From contig JAXRKP010000017.1 in assembly GCA_037039925.1 (NCBI GenBank), forward strand, positions 301,001 through 365,000: a stretch of 64,000 nucleotides of DNA. Direction: 5' to 3'. Shown one piece after another: positions 1 to 64,000 of the stretch. Each line of letters opens with the position of its first letter. Within the stretch, counting starts at the first letter, position 1. The translations under genes and the position numbers were made by a program. The stretch comes from Doris montereyensis. Lineage: Eukaryota; Mollusca; Gastropoda; Nudibranchia; Dorididae. The notes below the pieces were generated by a model. That model was given only the letters and a program-made list of their open reading frames with translations, was not told the DNA's origin and made no database searches.

Positions 1-480
1 GTGTATTGAAAGAGGAGGAATAGAGAGACATTCTAGAGAGGAAAACGACAGCGACTAAATCAATAATTAACATCCTGTTTGTCTCTCTTTAAACTACGTA
101 ACCGAAAAAGGTCTTTTTTCCTTTTTTTTTAAATGAAGGAGAAACAAAACAAAGCAACTTGTTGCATTGCAATACCACATTGGAGCCCGCATTGTCTTTT
201 AAAAAACCCACCTCAATACAACAAGCTATCTCGCCTCCCTCCTCCCTCCCCCCACTTTTCCCCCTCCACCCAAAGAAAACAATCATCAGCAGGAAAATAA
301 AAAACAACAGCGAACGCTAATAATACAAATACCCCTACCCCTACCCCTACCCCAGCCGCACCTCAAAATCACATACAAACGCGCACCAAATTTAAAAAAC
401 CCACAAAATCACATACAAACGCAAACAATAAGAGCGTCACAACAAATTAGACAAAATTAAAAACTACAACTAGAAAATAA
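1..480. other. Upstream sequence, no gene seen
   Basis: A/C-rich, low-complexity sequence with C-runs and a short CCCCTA tandem near 330-352. No coding frame or family match is recognisable on either strand. Confidence 0.6.
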
Positions 481-489
481 AAAAACCCC

Positions 490-1147
490 TCCCCCTTCTC
501 CCTAACAAGCAATTCTACGCAAACCAATCCCCCCAACCTTTTGGCAGTTGATGAAACATTGTCAATTCGTTATCAGAACGCAGAAGTATAAATCGTTATT
601 TTAAGATCTGTTTGCGTCGTTTACTTTTCCAACAAATTAGACAACACCCAAACAAAGTATTGTATCCAATACCACAAAACTACATAACAGGGATTACGAT
701 GAAAATAAGTATATCAGAAAAACATTCCTCCGTCTCTGTCTGTCTGTCTGTCTGTTTGTCTTCTGTCTCTCTACCTCTCTCTCCCCTTCTCCCTAACACC
801 CCCAACCCCTTCTACGCAAACCAATCTCTCCCCTTCCCTTCTCCCCCCCAACCTTTTGGCTGTCTGTTGATGAGGCATCAGCTTTGTTCATTGTCAATTC
901 GTTATCATTTCTCGTGACGATTCATCAGAAGTCATAATATCGTTATTTTGACAAAGCCAGAAACAAAACAACATTGTTATCTGTTTGTTTCATGACATTC
1001 TTCGTTTACTTTCCTATTCTACACTCTAATCTTCCACGGTTTATTCGCTGCGTCTTATTATTTTCGGCCCGTGTATACAAACAAACCCATTGTATCCAAT
1101 ACCACACCTGTTTTTAAAAAGCATAACAGGGATTACGATGTAAATGG
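490..1147 (+). repeat. Diverged direct duplication
   Basis: Blocks from 490-710 recur in the same order at 780-1147. Shared pieces are the 'ttctacgcaaaccaatc' block, 'aaccttttggc', 'cattgtcaattcgttatc', 'ttgtatccaataccaca' and 'cataacagggattacgatg'. The second copy is longer because of inserted CT/TGTC-rich and other sequence. It is non-coding. Confidence 0.7.
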
Positions 1148-1930
1148 GGTCATCCTCCTCCTCCTCCTTTTTCATCATCATCACCATCAGTCATCATCAT
1201 CGGAGTCACCCTTGTGACAGTACAGGCCAGAAACAAAACAACATTGTTCATCGTTCCTTGTTGTCCCTTGCCAACTTCTTGAGCTTCCAGAACATGTCAC
1301 TTCTTTCCACGTCCCTTTTTCGATATTTCGTCCCCCATGTTACTCGTGACCTCCCCTTCCTTCTTTAAATGTTCCCATGCGCTGCTCATAATAAAGTGAT
1401 GCTGGAGTCTTGTTTTCGGAGGGTATGCCCTAGCCACCTCCATACTTTTAATCATGTCTCCATTGATGAAAGAGTCACTGCCGGTGGGTTTTCCTTCTTA
1501 TCCTTCATTAGCAATTTCCTCTTTATTTCATCTGCATATTATTATTATTATTATTATGGTTGGGATTCTAATTAAACAAACAAACAAACCATTAAAAAAA
1601 CCGGGCCTATTAATATTATGGGCCTAAGAACTTGACTCATTGATTGAAAATCACTGTCGAGGAGGAGGGGGTGGAGATCTGCGATTGTTATAGGGGGTGA
1701 GGAGCAAGGTCGCATGATTGACCTTCACCCTGGCATTTCCATCGGAGTTTGGATTCCCCAAAGAGATTCTTTCAGTTGTGATTTGCAGCGCACAGCGAGG
1801 TGGATGTAGGTGTATATTAAATTGGAAATCCATTAGACGGTACCAACTACTTGGAAGGGGGAGATAAGCCAGTGTTTGTAATGTGTGAAAGGTTAGTGAT
1901 AGGGAAGGTAATACCCTTTTTACCAGGCTG
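1148..1930. other. Intergenic/5' intron, no gene seen
   Basis: No credible coding exon. An (ATT)n run is present near 1536-1558. A noncoding first exon of the downstream gene could lie anywhere in this 5' region, but nothing in the sequence pins it down. Confidence 0.5.
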
Positions 1931-1939
1931 TTTTATCCC

Positions 1940-2300
<361 letters not shown>

Positions 2301-2589
2301 TTTTTATTTCAGTCTCGTTTTCGCCTCTCTCTCTAAATAACATTTTTCCTACTTCTTGTGCAGTTTGTTTATCGCTCTATATAGCACTTTTATCAGTCTA
2401 TTGTAGAGTCAACATTACATATTTCATCCTTTCTCCCACTTTGCTATCCTCTTCAATTTACTGTCTCTTTGTAGTGGGTGATTGTCAGGATCTGTTGGGA
2501 GGTTCTTCTTGTTTTCCACATGTCCCAGATCTTGTGGTTTGCTATCATTCACATTGAGATCACCGCCTATTCTGGTAGATGGGGATATA

Positions 2590-2592
<3 letters not shown>

Positions 2593-2647
<55 letters not shown>

Positions 2648-2657
2648 ATATATATAT
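2593..2657. repeat. (TA)n microsatellite
   Basis: About 65 bases of TA dinucleotides with one TTTA interruption. Confidence 0.95.
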
Positions 2658-2939
2658 CTTTTCCAGTTTTCAATTTACTTTCTCACCATCGAGACCAAAG
2701 AGTTGGTAAGAAACTGAAATGACGCGAGCTGTGTACATTACTGAAACAAGGAATATATTTTCCAACTTTACATCATTTGGCTGTCTAACGGTTGGTAATG
2801 GTGGATGATGGCGGTTGGTCCCAATGTTTTCCGTTCATTCTTTATGTGCCTGCTCATCTTGCTGGAACCGTGGATATCCCTCAATTTGAGTTTATTTGAT
2901 GAAATTTGTTATGCACAGCGTTATGGGCCCGATGTTTTT

Positions 2940-3190
2940 ACTCGAGCCAAATTGATTGACAAGCTGATCAAGTGATTGATCGATTGAGTAATTGGTGGAC
3001 TGATTAACTGATTAATTGATTACTTTATTAAGTTGATTGATTGATTGATTAATTGATTTATTAATTAACTGAATGATTGATTAATTGTTTGATTAATTGA
3101 TTGACGTATGGATTCATTGACTGGTTAATTGATTCATTCCTTAATTGATTGACTAATTTGTAAATTGATTAAATCATTCATTCATTCACT
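2940..3190. repeat. Degenerate ATTGATTG/TTAATTGA repeat
   Basis: About 250 bases built from variants of ATTGATT and TTAATTGA, period roughly 4-8. Looks like an old, decayed satellite. Confidence 0.75.
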
Positions 3191-3605
3191 GGCTTTTACA
3201 AGAGCCAGTCATACACTATGATCTCAGAGTTAGATTGAGAGGATAAGACATGATGACGGACATGCGTAAATAAAGAAAAGCAAAGAAGTCTGACCTACCT
3301 GCAATGACTCACTCAACGGTCGACAAGCACAGATAGAGCAATACACCTGGGTGCCAAACAAACATAACCCCACACTCAAATTAGTTACTGCAATCGTTTT
3401 ACCCAAACACAAAGACTATGTCGCAAGCTGCCAGCACACATCGAACTAAACAGTGGTACCGACGACTTAAAAAAATTAGTTCAAAATCAAAAAGTGATTA
3501 GACATAGATCTAGTCGCGTTCAATTGTTTTGTGCGCTAATAGTAATGACTTGACTTGGCTTTTCGTTATCGAGGTCATCAGATTTCGGAGCCACAGTTGT
3601 TTTCG
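3191..3605. other. No gene seen
   Basis: AT-rich sequence without a recognisable exon or repeat family. Confidence 0.5.
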
Positions 3606-3609
3606 TCAT

Positions 3610-4460
3610 TTCCCGGTGAATGCAAACCATTCTCTTCTATTCATTTCTAGATCGTTGTGTGATGTTAGTATAATTGCACTGCGTTTTGTTCTCTGAATGC
3701 ATTTGTTGATCGTTCTCTTTGTGTTTTGATGTTTTCTGTGGAGTAAAATGTCATTGCTTTGTTCGCGGGAATGTTAGTGTCTCTTCTTAAGACGTGTCGG
3801 AATAATCTCCACTTTGCCTCTAGAATTTGGATTGAGAGTGAGATTTGCTGGCTTTTTTTCTAAAGGGATTCATTTGAAATTTTGGTTGGAGAGTGTAGGC
3901 CTAGCACTCGACTCAGCTGATTTCTGTGAAGGGCGTCTATTTCGTTTTCTTGTGTTGTCGTCATCGCCCGTGTTGCATAATTGTATAGGAAGATATATTT
4001 TTACTAAAGAATCATATTAACAATATAATCATACTCTTACTTTCTGTTTTACTTGATCTTTTCTTTTACAGATGTTTAACAATTTGTTTAAAGTTGTGCG
4101 TGTTAGTTGCTTCCTTGCGTTGAATGTCTTCTTTGTCTCACAGATACGATCCAACTTTCTTGGATGTTTTCCATTCTGTATCCTTCCTGCTCAGTGTTAA
4201 AAGTTCTACGTTGTCTACGTATACCTTTAAGTTGTGTTTTTCTAATACCCCCCCCCACACACACACACACACTTCTTGTAGTCTATATGGTTCATCCCTA
4301 TGAAATCAAAACCATCTGCGTATATTATTTCTGGTGGAACTCTTGTCTTCTATTCCATTTTTCGTAGTAATGTATACGTTTTTAATATATCTTTAGTATG
4401 GTAGAGGTATAGCGAGAAGAGAACGGGTCTTAGACTGCCCCTTGCGGAGTCCCAATGAGG
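3610..4460 (-). pseudogene. Non-LTR retrotransposon reverse transcriptase remnant
   Basis: Read on the minus strand in shifting frames, the segment resembles the second half of a LINE reverse transcriptase. Near 4455 there is GTPQGAV followed by PVLFSLYLY, then a YAD(G)FDFI box standing for the catalytic Y-x-DD motif. Next come DTEWK and SYL-DKEDIQR, and near 3790-3600 the C-terminal RLFRHVLRRDTNIPANKAMTF. Stops and frameshifts break it throughout, so it is a dead copy. The clade was not assigned. It lies upstream of the twitchin coding region. Confidence 0.65.
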
Positions 4461-4540
4461 CTTACACATGGTCTGCTGTATTTGCCCCTTTGATACAGTA
4501 ATACTCAACGATATTTGAAGGAAAAGAAGAAGAAGAAAAA

Positions 4541-4676
<136 letters not shown>

Positions 4677-4749
4677 GAGTAATCAGTACAGTCGTCAAAA
4701 GCACTATCAATACATTATCCTGACACTTGACTTATCATTTATCCATGCC

Positions 4750-4995
4750 TGACCTTTCAAATGGCATACACACACGTCCATGGACACACATTAACACACT
4801 CAAGCACACACACATTCAAACACACACACATACACACTCAAACACAGACTAAGACACACCAAATACCGTTAATTTGTATGGTCTTTGGACACACTCACTA
4901 ACCACATGCAAACAGACACATACATACCCAACACACACACGCGCGCGCATCAGCACAACGGGGAATCAATTACGAACACACAAACATCTCACTCA
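4750..4995. repeat. CA-rich low-complexity tract
   Basis: Interrupted ACAC runs with a short GCGCGC patch near 4941. No gene. Confidence 0.8.
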
Positions 4996-5995
4996 CTCCG
5001 GGTGTATCCCAGAATTCACAGTAGGAAAGCGATACCGTTTCCCTTTCCGCTTGTGTTTTTGTTGTATGTGCATTATCCCCCTTATTGCGGATAGCAGACG
5101 AGATCACGTTTAAGCTCCTGTTGCGTTGACCTCTTTAGTTGGAGGTCAAAGCTCGACTAAATGCATGCATCGCGCTAAACATTTACCTGGAATTCTTTAA
5201 AAGCAAAAAGCTCGTCGGTTCTGATTCTCAGACTCCACCCAAGCTTCTGACTTTCGTTTCGTAGATTGTAGTGGGAGGGTGAAGGGGGAAATGGGGCGGG
5301 GGGGGGGTGGGTGTCATCTGATCCTGACGTCTTTGATTGTACATAGAGGGCAGAAAGAGGCTCCAACGTTTCACATCCTGCACACCAATACAGATCTATT
5401 CCCTCGACGGTTTTTTGTTGTTGTTTTGCGTTTTTTTGTTTTTGTTTGTTTGTTTCAGGGCTGTTTTAATGTGTGGGTGAGGGCGGTGGGGGGGGGGGTT
5501 ACATTAACTTCCTGTTCCTAGCTGGGCGTAGTTGTGCAGTAAAACGTGCCGTTGTGAACAGAATGTAAATCTTGGGCTCCTGGTTAACCTTGCCCCGTTT
5601 GCCATGTTGGGGTTAATCACAGTATGTGGTGGTGCTAAACAATGATCAGTTATTGTTTTGTTCCTAGGGGGCAGTTAGTACGAACAGCTGCTAGTAGATT
5701 CTACTTGTTCTATCCCTTCTCATACTTTGCATTTGCTCATGCGATTCATTGCCCCAAATCGAACCCGAGAGCAATCCATATGTTGGACGGGTAGATTCTG
5801 AATTAGTATTGTCTTTCTCCCTGTGGAGGTTTGCTGTTGTCTTGTCAGTGAAATATCAAGTTTAATATGCAATTGCCCTGACGTCAGATCCATTCTTCAT
5901 ATTACGAGAGGCACTAGCTATATATCCGGAATGGAGTAGAAGCAATAGTGGTATCACCTTCAAGTGTTCACAACTTTTCAAAAGCACTCTCATTG
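4996..5995. other. No gene seen; poly-G tracts
   Basis: No coding exon recognised. Poly-G runs occur near 5298-5306 and 5489-5499. Confidence 0.5.
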
Positions 5996-5999
5996 AGCG

Positions 6000-7085
6000 C
6001 GTATGCAAGGTTGCATCCGCCTGAACCAAGAGTCAAAGCAGTTCTGCCATATTTCAGAGTGTATGGTTGAAATTCACTTTCAAATGCCCTTACAACGTCC
6101 TTGGGATTCTGAAAGTTGATGCTGGTGAGCCTTGGGGGGGGGGGGGTGCATATTGGAACAATAAAAAGTCACAGGGTGCGAGGTCGGAACAATATGGAGG
6201 ATGGGTAAAGTTTCAAAGGTTATTTTCGGTCAAGGCCTGTGCCGTCTCAATGGCTATGTAAGCACCGGCATTGTCACGGTAACATAACAAGCCCATTGTG
6301 TCCGTCTTTGGACGGCGTTGTCTCCACTTCTCTAAAACTGTCGGTAAACAGTGGTTTACACACCAATCTGACTTCTGTGCGCCTGCTTTGGTAAGGGGAG
6401 TTGGGGGGGAGTACCGTAGTTATGCGGTCTTTTGAGCTGTAAAAGAAAGTTGGCTACTATTTGCTTTTCAACACTTTTGGATCTTTTAAATTTCAGAGGA
6501 GGGGTCTCGCCAGAAAAAGAGCCATACTCTAGATTGGCGCTTCGTTTCAAAGTCATACATATAAACTCGTGTTTCATCGCCAGTCACGATGTTTTCAATG
6601 TTTCTTGATCGACCTTCGTCAAATCCTTAAAGCGTAGTGGAGCAACATTCTTTGTTGTTTTTTGTTCATCGGTGAGTTGCCGTGGCACCCATCGAGCTGA
6701 CACCTTGTGAACATGTAGACATTCGTGTTTATCTTCAAGACACAAGGTGATGAAATGCCCAAAGAATGCTCTATCCCAAGATAGGTTACTCGTGCATGAT
6801 TCTCGATCATAACTTTTGTGCCTGACGATGACTTTTCAGCAATAACACTTAAAGGTCTGCCATCATTGTCATCTTTGAGGGATCGCCGACCTCTTTTTAA
6901 CTTACCAAGTAAATTTGAGATTTTGATGGAGCAGATGCCCCAAATAAAATGTACAAACTTTCAAAACACACTGAAATCTTTAACCCTTACACAAAGTCAT
7001 AATAACTCATGGCTCGAAAATTACGTCGATCAAGCTCCATTGTTGTATCGTAGCCGTTGTGATATGACGTCACAATTTCATCTAT
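6000..7085 (-). pseudogene. Degenerate mariner transposase
   Basis: The minus strand from about 7070 to 6000 reads through a mariner transposase in broken frames. It starts with MELDRRNFRAM-YYDF, then GRRSLKDD, then VMIENHARVTYLGIEHSLGI, then VSARWVPRQLTDEQK. A decayed catalytic block follows (VMKHEF...YM/DFETKRQS near 6560), and finally CYRDNAGAYIAIETA and HPPYCSDLAPCDFLLFQY near 6160-6280. Order and motifs are those of Tc1/mariner enzymes (HTH, then a DDE/D core). Numerous stops and a poly-G run at 6136-6147 show it is inactive. Terminal inverted repeats were not identified. Confidence 0.8.
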
Positions 7086-7285
7086 TTTACGCTCCATAGT
7101 AAATGCATGGTAATGTACCTTTCTGCTAGGTCCCAAAAACCGATGCCACATGTCTAGCTTTACTCCTGCTACCCCATTCCGGAATTTAACTAGTGACCTC
7201 CGTATACACTTATTTACTCTCTGTCTTTCTGTCGCTGTCTCCGTGCTTGTTTGTCTTTCTGTCTGTCTCTTTTCGCCCCTCCCCT

Positions 7286-7541
<256 letters not shown>

Positions 7542-7763
7542 CACCCTCTCTCGTGTCCTTTTATTGGGTTACCTGAACACTCATGTGGTAAACGTTTCGT
7601 TTCAAATGCCTGCAGAAGCTTTCTGAAAGCTTTCACGAATATGTAGGATTTTTGTTTTATTTGAAAAATTTAAAAAATTTTTTTGATAAATTTATTTAAC
7701 GATAACATATTTTCTTTCCCTTTTCCTCTTGCAGCACCAACCTAGGTCAGTCAGCATATCACC

Positions 7764-59939
<52,176 letters not shown>

Positions 59940-60004
59940 GTAAGCAAAAAAATGTTTTCATCAATTAATTAAAGCAGTGATGATGTGAGTTGTTTTGGTT
60001 TTTT

Positions 60005-60245
60005 TAAATTATTATTTGATTTTACCCACATCCGCAAATATGGTGATCTCGAGCGTTTTCTGGGCGGATTTTCTAAATCTTTCCCGACCAGCCAAGTACC
60101 TACCTGGACGGGGGGGGGGGGGGGGGGAGGTTATACGAGAGGTAAAAATCGAGATTTTCTTTTTCAGCGCAACGATCACGAACCCAGAACTATTTGGTTG
60201 AGAGGCCTACACCTTTCCTCTGGACTACTGAGTCTCGGATGATGA
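60005..60245 (-). mobile_element. tRNA-derived SINE, family B copy 2 (with poly-G)
   Basis: Minus-strand head with CAGTAGTCCAGAGGAAAGGTG and B-box-like TGGGTTCGTGATC. It then has the same order of body blocks as 52460-52775, including a poly-G tract (60110-60127 on +) beside 'acctggac' and the end 'acccacatccgcaaatatggtgatctc'. Intron 31. Confidence 0.72.
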
Positions 60246-60955
60246 GGCCCCTGTCTTTATGCGGGTGATTGGTTGGCCATGCTATCAGTGAATCCTACGT
60301 GTCCCCCCAACCTCCCACTCATTCACGCCCTTCGTTACCGTGCTTGCTGTTTCCTCCTAGCTCATCCCGAGATCACTGCACATAGGCGATAGCGTAGATG
60401 GGTAAACTGCAATACATACACCCTCCCCCCATCCATCCAAAAAAAACAACAAATAAACGAAAAACAAAACAACAAAAAACCAAAACCAACCCAAAATAAC
60501 CCCCTTCCCCGTTTATCCTTTTCGTACAAGATTAAAAAAAAAGAATGTTTGTTATGTATTACAACACAGACACGACATGTAATAAACAAACAAAAATAAT
60601 GTTCATATTATATCAACGGGATCTCAAGAATAGCAAGAAAACAGCAAAACAAAACAGAATATGTGGGAGGGGGCAGAAGGGGAATTAGGACGTGAGAAAT
60701 CAATTAAGCATGATATTGTGCAAAATAAGCGTTCAATAAATCAATTTTATCATCAGTTCAATTATCACATCTTTATTTCAATCCATATCTCTATCGTATC
60801 TGACTGTTTGGTCATCTATTGAGCTGGTTTCTTTTGACCTATCCCACATCGAGTATTGATGTTTTCTGGATTTCCTTTCCACAACAAATTTACAATTCTC
60901 CAATCTTCAAACAGCTAGTGTAAACCAGAAACATACTCGTATTTGTATAAACTGT
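60246..60955 (+). other. Intron 31, no gene seen
   Basis: A-rich and C-rich low-complexity patches; nothing recognised. Confidence 0.55.
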
Positions 60956-60967
60956 GTCTTGAAGTTG

Positions 60968-61092
60968 TTCACACGCACACACACATTTACACACACACAC
61001 ACATACGTTCACATACTCATATATTTATACACATATTCACACACATATTTTATTCACACACACATACACACACACACATACACACACACACA
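60968..61092. repeat. (CA)n-rich microsatellite
   Basis: ACAC/ACAT runs with TTCACACACATA interruptions. Confidence 0.9.
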
Positions 61093-61449
61093 AATTATGT
61101 ACACCTTTTGTGTCGTTTCCTCATTAAAAAGTTTGGCAACATGCATTTTAAAGCGGCATTGGCATTTATGTCTTTTCCGTCTATTGATTATGCCATGCAT
61201 GTAAAAGAATTGCTTTCTCTTCAGTTATTCCTTCGCCGCGACTCAAAATCGATAAATAGCCTCAAAGCCGTTTTTGTTTCGCTCTTGTGGCATCTACGGC
61301 TTGCTGGGAGAAAGTGGAAGAATTGAAAACTTCAAAGCTGCAAAGTATTTAAGTTGTGTAACGATTTCCAATGAATAAACGATTTCAAGGTATAAACTTT
61401 GCAGCTAATAGTTTACACTGCTGTACACGATACCTCAAGTGAACGCAAA

Positions 61450-61748
61450 GTTCCTCTAAAACGTCACGGCCCATTGGGCAGGAACATGTTTACAATTCTA
61501 TGTTGTCCAGTGAAGTGGAACAGGTGATAACACATCGCCTCGTGGACAGGATGATAGTCTGTCGCTTATACTGGCACCTAGGCCACCTTACTATACATAT
61601 GGAGGCTCAGGCTGGCACCCATTGGTAACCTGGTCGAGATGATGGACATGTGTGTTAAGTGTCTCTCTCCTAGTCCGGCCTAGCATTGTTAAAATTAGAA
61701 CCTCAAGTCCTCACGGTCGCAAGTCCAGCAGTCTAAGCGTTAGGGTAC
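61450..61748 (-). mobile_element. tRNA-derived SINE, family A copy 4
   Basis: Same body order as copies 2 and 3: 'cacggcccattgggcaggaac', 'gataacacatcgcctcgtggacaggatg', 'cctagcattgttaaaattagaacct' and 'cagtctaagcgtta' (the A-box region on the minus strand). Confidence 0.65.
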
Positions 61749-61779
61749 GTGCACACCAAAAGCATTGCCGCTGAAATCT

Positions 61780-62365
61780 TGACTTTTTCTTTGACTCTTT
61801 ATTCTTATAGACTGATCAGACCAAAAGCATTGCTGCTGACATATTATGACTCTTTCTTTGACTCTTTATTCTTATAGACTGATCAGACCAAAAGCCTTGC
61901 CGCTGACATATTATGACTCTTTCTTTGACTCTTTATTCTTATAGACTGATCAGACCAAAAGCCTTGCCGCTGACATATTATGACTCTTTCTTTGACTCTT
62001 TATTCTTATAGACTGATCAGACCAAAAGCATTGCCGCTGAAATCTTGACTCTTTCTTTGACTCTTTATTCTTATAGACTAATCAGACCAAAAGCCTTGCC
62101 GCTGACATATTATGACTCTTTCTTTGACTCTTTTATTCTTATAGACTGATCAGACCAAAAATCATTGCCGCTGAAATATTGGCTCTTTCTTTGACTCTTT
62201 ATTCTTATAGACTGATCAGACCAAAAGCATTGCCGCTGAAATATTGGCTCTTTCTTTGACTCTTTATTCTTATAGACTGATCAGACCAAAAGCATTGCTG
62301 CTGAAATCTTGACTCTTTCTTTGACTCTTTATTCTTATAGACTGATCAGACCAAAAGCATTCGCT
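61780..62365 (+). repeat. 66-bp tandem array, about 9 copies
   Basis: Unit: 'gactctttctttgactcttt' + 'attcttatag' + 'actgatcagaccaaaagc' + 'attgccgctgaaatctt', 65-67 bp with few differences between copies. Each copy carries a pyrimidine tract ending in TAG that looks like a splice acceptor. Intron 31. Confidence 0.95.
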
Positions 62366-62514
62366 AGCTACATAGCTTGCACACAGTTTGCTTCAAGCTG
62401 CGATGAATTAATATTGGGGTATTTTTTTGGCAGCTGAAAGCTGGCAGTCAGTCGAACTGGCCTCATTTCGTGGTGACTTGAGTTGCCGATTGTGGGCTAG
62501 GGCAGAAGTTGCTT

Positions 62515-62880
62515 TTGGTGTCAACACTATAGAGTTCTGCTGTTCAGCAAAGTTCGTAGCTAGCTCCAAGGCTTAGCTCGGTTAGTCGCTTTTGGTGTGA
62601 ACACTATAGAGTTCTGCTGTTCAGCAAAGTTCGTAGCTAGCTCCAAGGCTTAGCTCGGTTAGTCGCTTTTGGTGTGAACACTATAGAGTTCTGCTGTTCA
62701 GCAAAGTTCGTAGCTAGCTCCAAGGCTTAGCTCGGTTAGTCGCTTTGGTGTGAACACTATAGAGTTCTGCTGTTCAGCAAAGTTCGTAGCTAGCTCAAAG
62801 GCTTAGCTCGGTTAGTCGCTTTTGGTGTGAACACTATAGAGTTCTGCTGTTCAACAAAGCTCGAAGCTAGCTCAGAGGTA
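62515..62880 (+). repeat. 77-bp tandem array, about 5 copies
   Basis: Unit from 'gtgaacactatagagttctg' through 'ctagctccaaggcttagctc' to 'ggttagtcgcttttggt'. The 'cactatag' word recurs at 62525, 62602, 62679, 62755 and 62832 (steps 77, 77, 76, 77). Copies are nearly identical, so the array is recent. Confidence 0.96.
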
Positions 62881-62924
62881 CGGCATAGTTGTAGCTATTG
62901 GTCTGCACATGCCCTTGGGCTACC

Positions 62925-63070
<146 letters not shown>

Positions 63071-63129
63071 GATGACCTAAGAGGTCTTTAAATTTAAAGT
63101 TTCCTCCTGCCCCTGTTGTGAGGTTTCAC

Positions 63130-63288
63130 CGTCGTGTATCCAAAGTCGTGGCGCAGGGCAAAGACGTATTCGTCATCTCCCTCTTCACCAGCTTCTTCAG
63201 TCACTTCCTTCTGCCTCCGAGGGCTTTTCTAAGCTTCCTGTGTCCCGCGGCCTCGCTCAGGGCTCTTCGCATCGGGTATTGGAGTAAT
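63130..63288 (-). CDS. Possible antisense exon of an unidentified gene
   Basis: On the minus strand a pyrimidine-rich acceptor (cattccacag) is followed by 159 bases, exactly 53 codons, to a gtgaaa donor. The reading is ITPIPDAKSPERGRGTQEA, one stop, then KSPRRQKEVTEEAGEEGDDE and YVFALRHDFGYTT. The second half has protein-like composition, but the internal TAG and lack of a known family keep this tentative. It does not resemble an Ig domain. Alternatively an acceptor at the TTAG could start the exon after the stop. Confidence 0.3.
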
Positions 63289-63339
63289 CTGTGGAATGAG
63301 AGAGAGGTTTATATGACAAATTACTACGACAGGAGATAA

Positions 63340-63605
<266 letters not shown>

Positions 63606-64000
63606 CAAACAAATGAATACGGAGAGGGAGTGCATGAGTGATGAGAGTTTGTGTTTGTGTGAGAGATGGAGATACAGACAAGCAGACATGTAGACCCACA
63701 GACAGGCAGATAGATAGACAGAGACAAACAGACAAATGGATACGGAGGGAGAGGGAGTGCATGAGAGAGCGAGTGTGAGTGTGTTAGTGTGTATGTGTGT
63801 GTGTGTCTGTGTGCGTGTGAAAGAGAGATGCAGACAAACAGATATATAGACATCGAGAGACAGTTGATTTATTAATATATTGAAACTTACCCCGTTCACC
63901 ATATGCTGTTTTTTCATTGTGAATTAAGAGCAAACATTACGATAAAAAATGAATGAAGGTCAGCCATCCTCCAGAGAGACAGAGAGATAAACAGACAAGC

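Noticed and set aside
61780..62365. CRISPR-like array impression from regular repeats
   Set aside because: Units are head-to-tail without unique spacers, in animal intronic DNA; a simple tandem repeat explains them.
62434..62479. Possible exon reading LKAGSQSNWPHFV in intron 31
   Set aside because: It has an acceptor-like ggcag and a gtgact, but does not continue the Ig10 fold and is next to young tandem repeats.

Overview
The window is animal (metazoan) nuclear DNA. It is AT-rich and intron-dominated, packed with microsatellites and minisatellites, and scattered with decayed mariner, LINE and tRNA-derived SINE copies. The only convincing gene lies on the + strand: the 5' coding part of a twitchin/projectin-type giant muscle protein (UNC-22 family, an Ig/Fn3 protein with a kinase domain further downstream). 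The gene structure, the linker phosphorylation motifs and the repeat style suggest a lophotrochozoan, most likely a mollusc. That assignment is inference; no species marker is visible.

Layout. 1-7734 is upstream sequence or the 5' UTR intron: duplicated simple sequence, a LINE remnant (about 3610-4460, minus), a mariner remnant (about 6000-7085, minus) and microsatellites. The start codon is at 7764, 30 bases inside an exon. From there 31 coding exons can be followed to 59939, with introns of 0.3-4.5 kb. Together they give about 1,400 residues: seven I-set Ig domains (exons 7764-26748), a PEVK-like Glu-Pro-Lys segment and acidic linker (27739-36492), Ig8 (37986-39048), a charged linker with basic phosphorylation motifs (42524-51113), Ig9 (54310-59080) and the first half of Ig10 (59800-59939). 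The gene continues past the window; 59940-64000 is intron with two tandem arrays.

Reading the protein needs care. All introns in the main chain are GT-AG, and nearly all phases agree, but about nine places need a one-base correction, mostly in short homopolymers. This looks more like uncorrected long-read assembly errors than a pseudogene. Several exons are very small (10, 10, 16, 16, 23 and 36 bases) and would be missed by ordinary gene finders.

How it works together: in this family the N-terminal Ig region anchors the molecule on the thick filament, the PEVK-like stretch gives extensibility, and the linkers are regulatory. Here four Arg-Arg/Lys-X-Ser motifs fall in the linkers flanking Ig8. 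That is the most biologically interesting signal, because cAMP-dependent phosphorylation of twitchin releases catch tension in molluscan muscle. I found no RNA gene, CRISPR array, operon or new multi-gene system.
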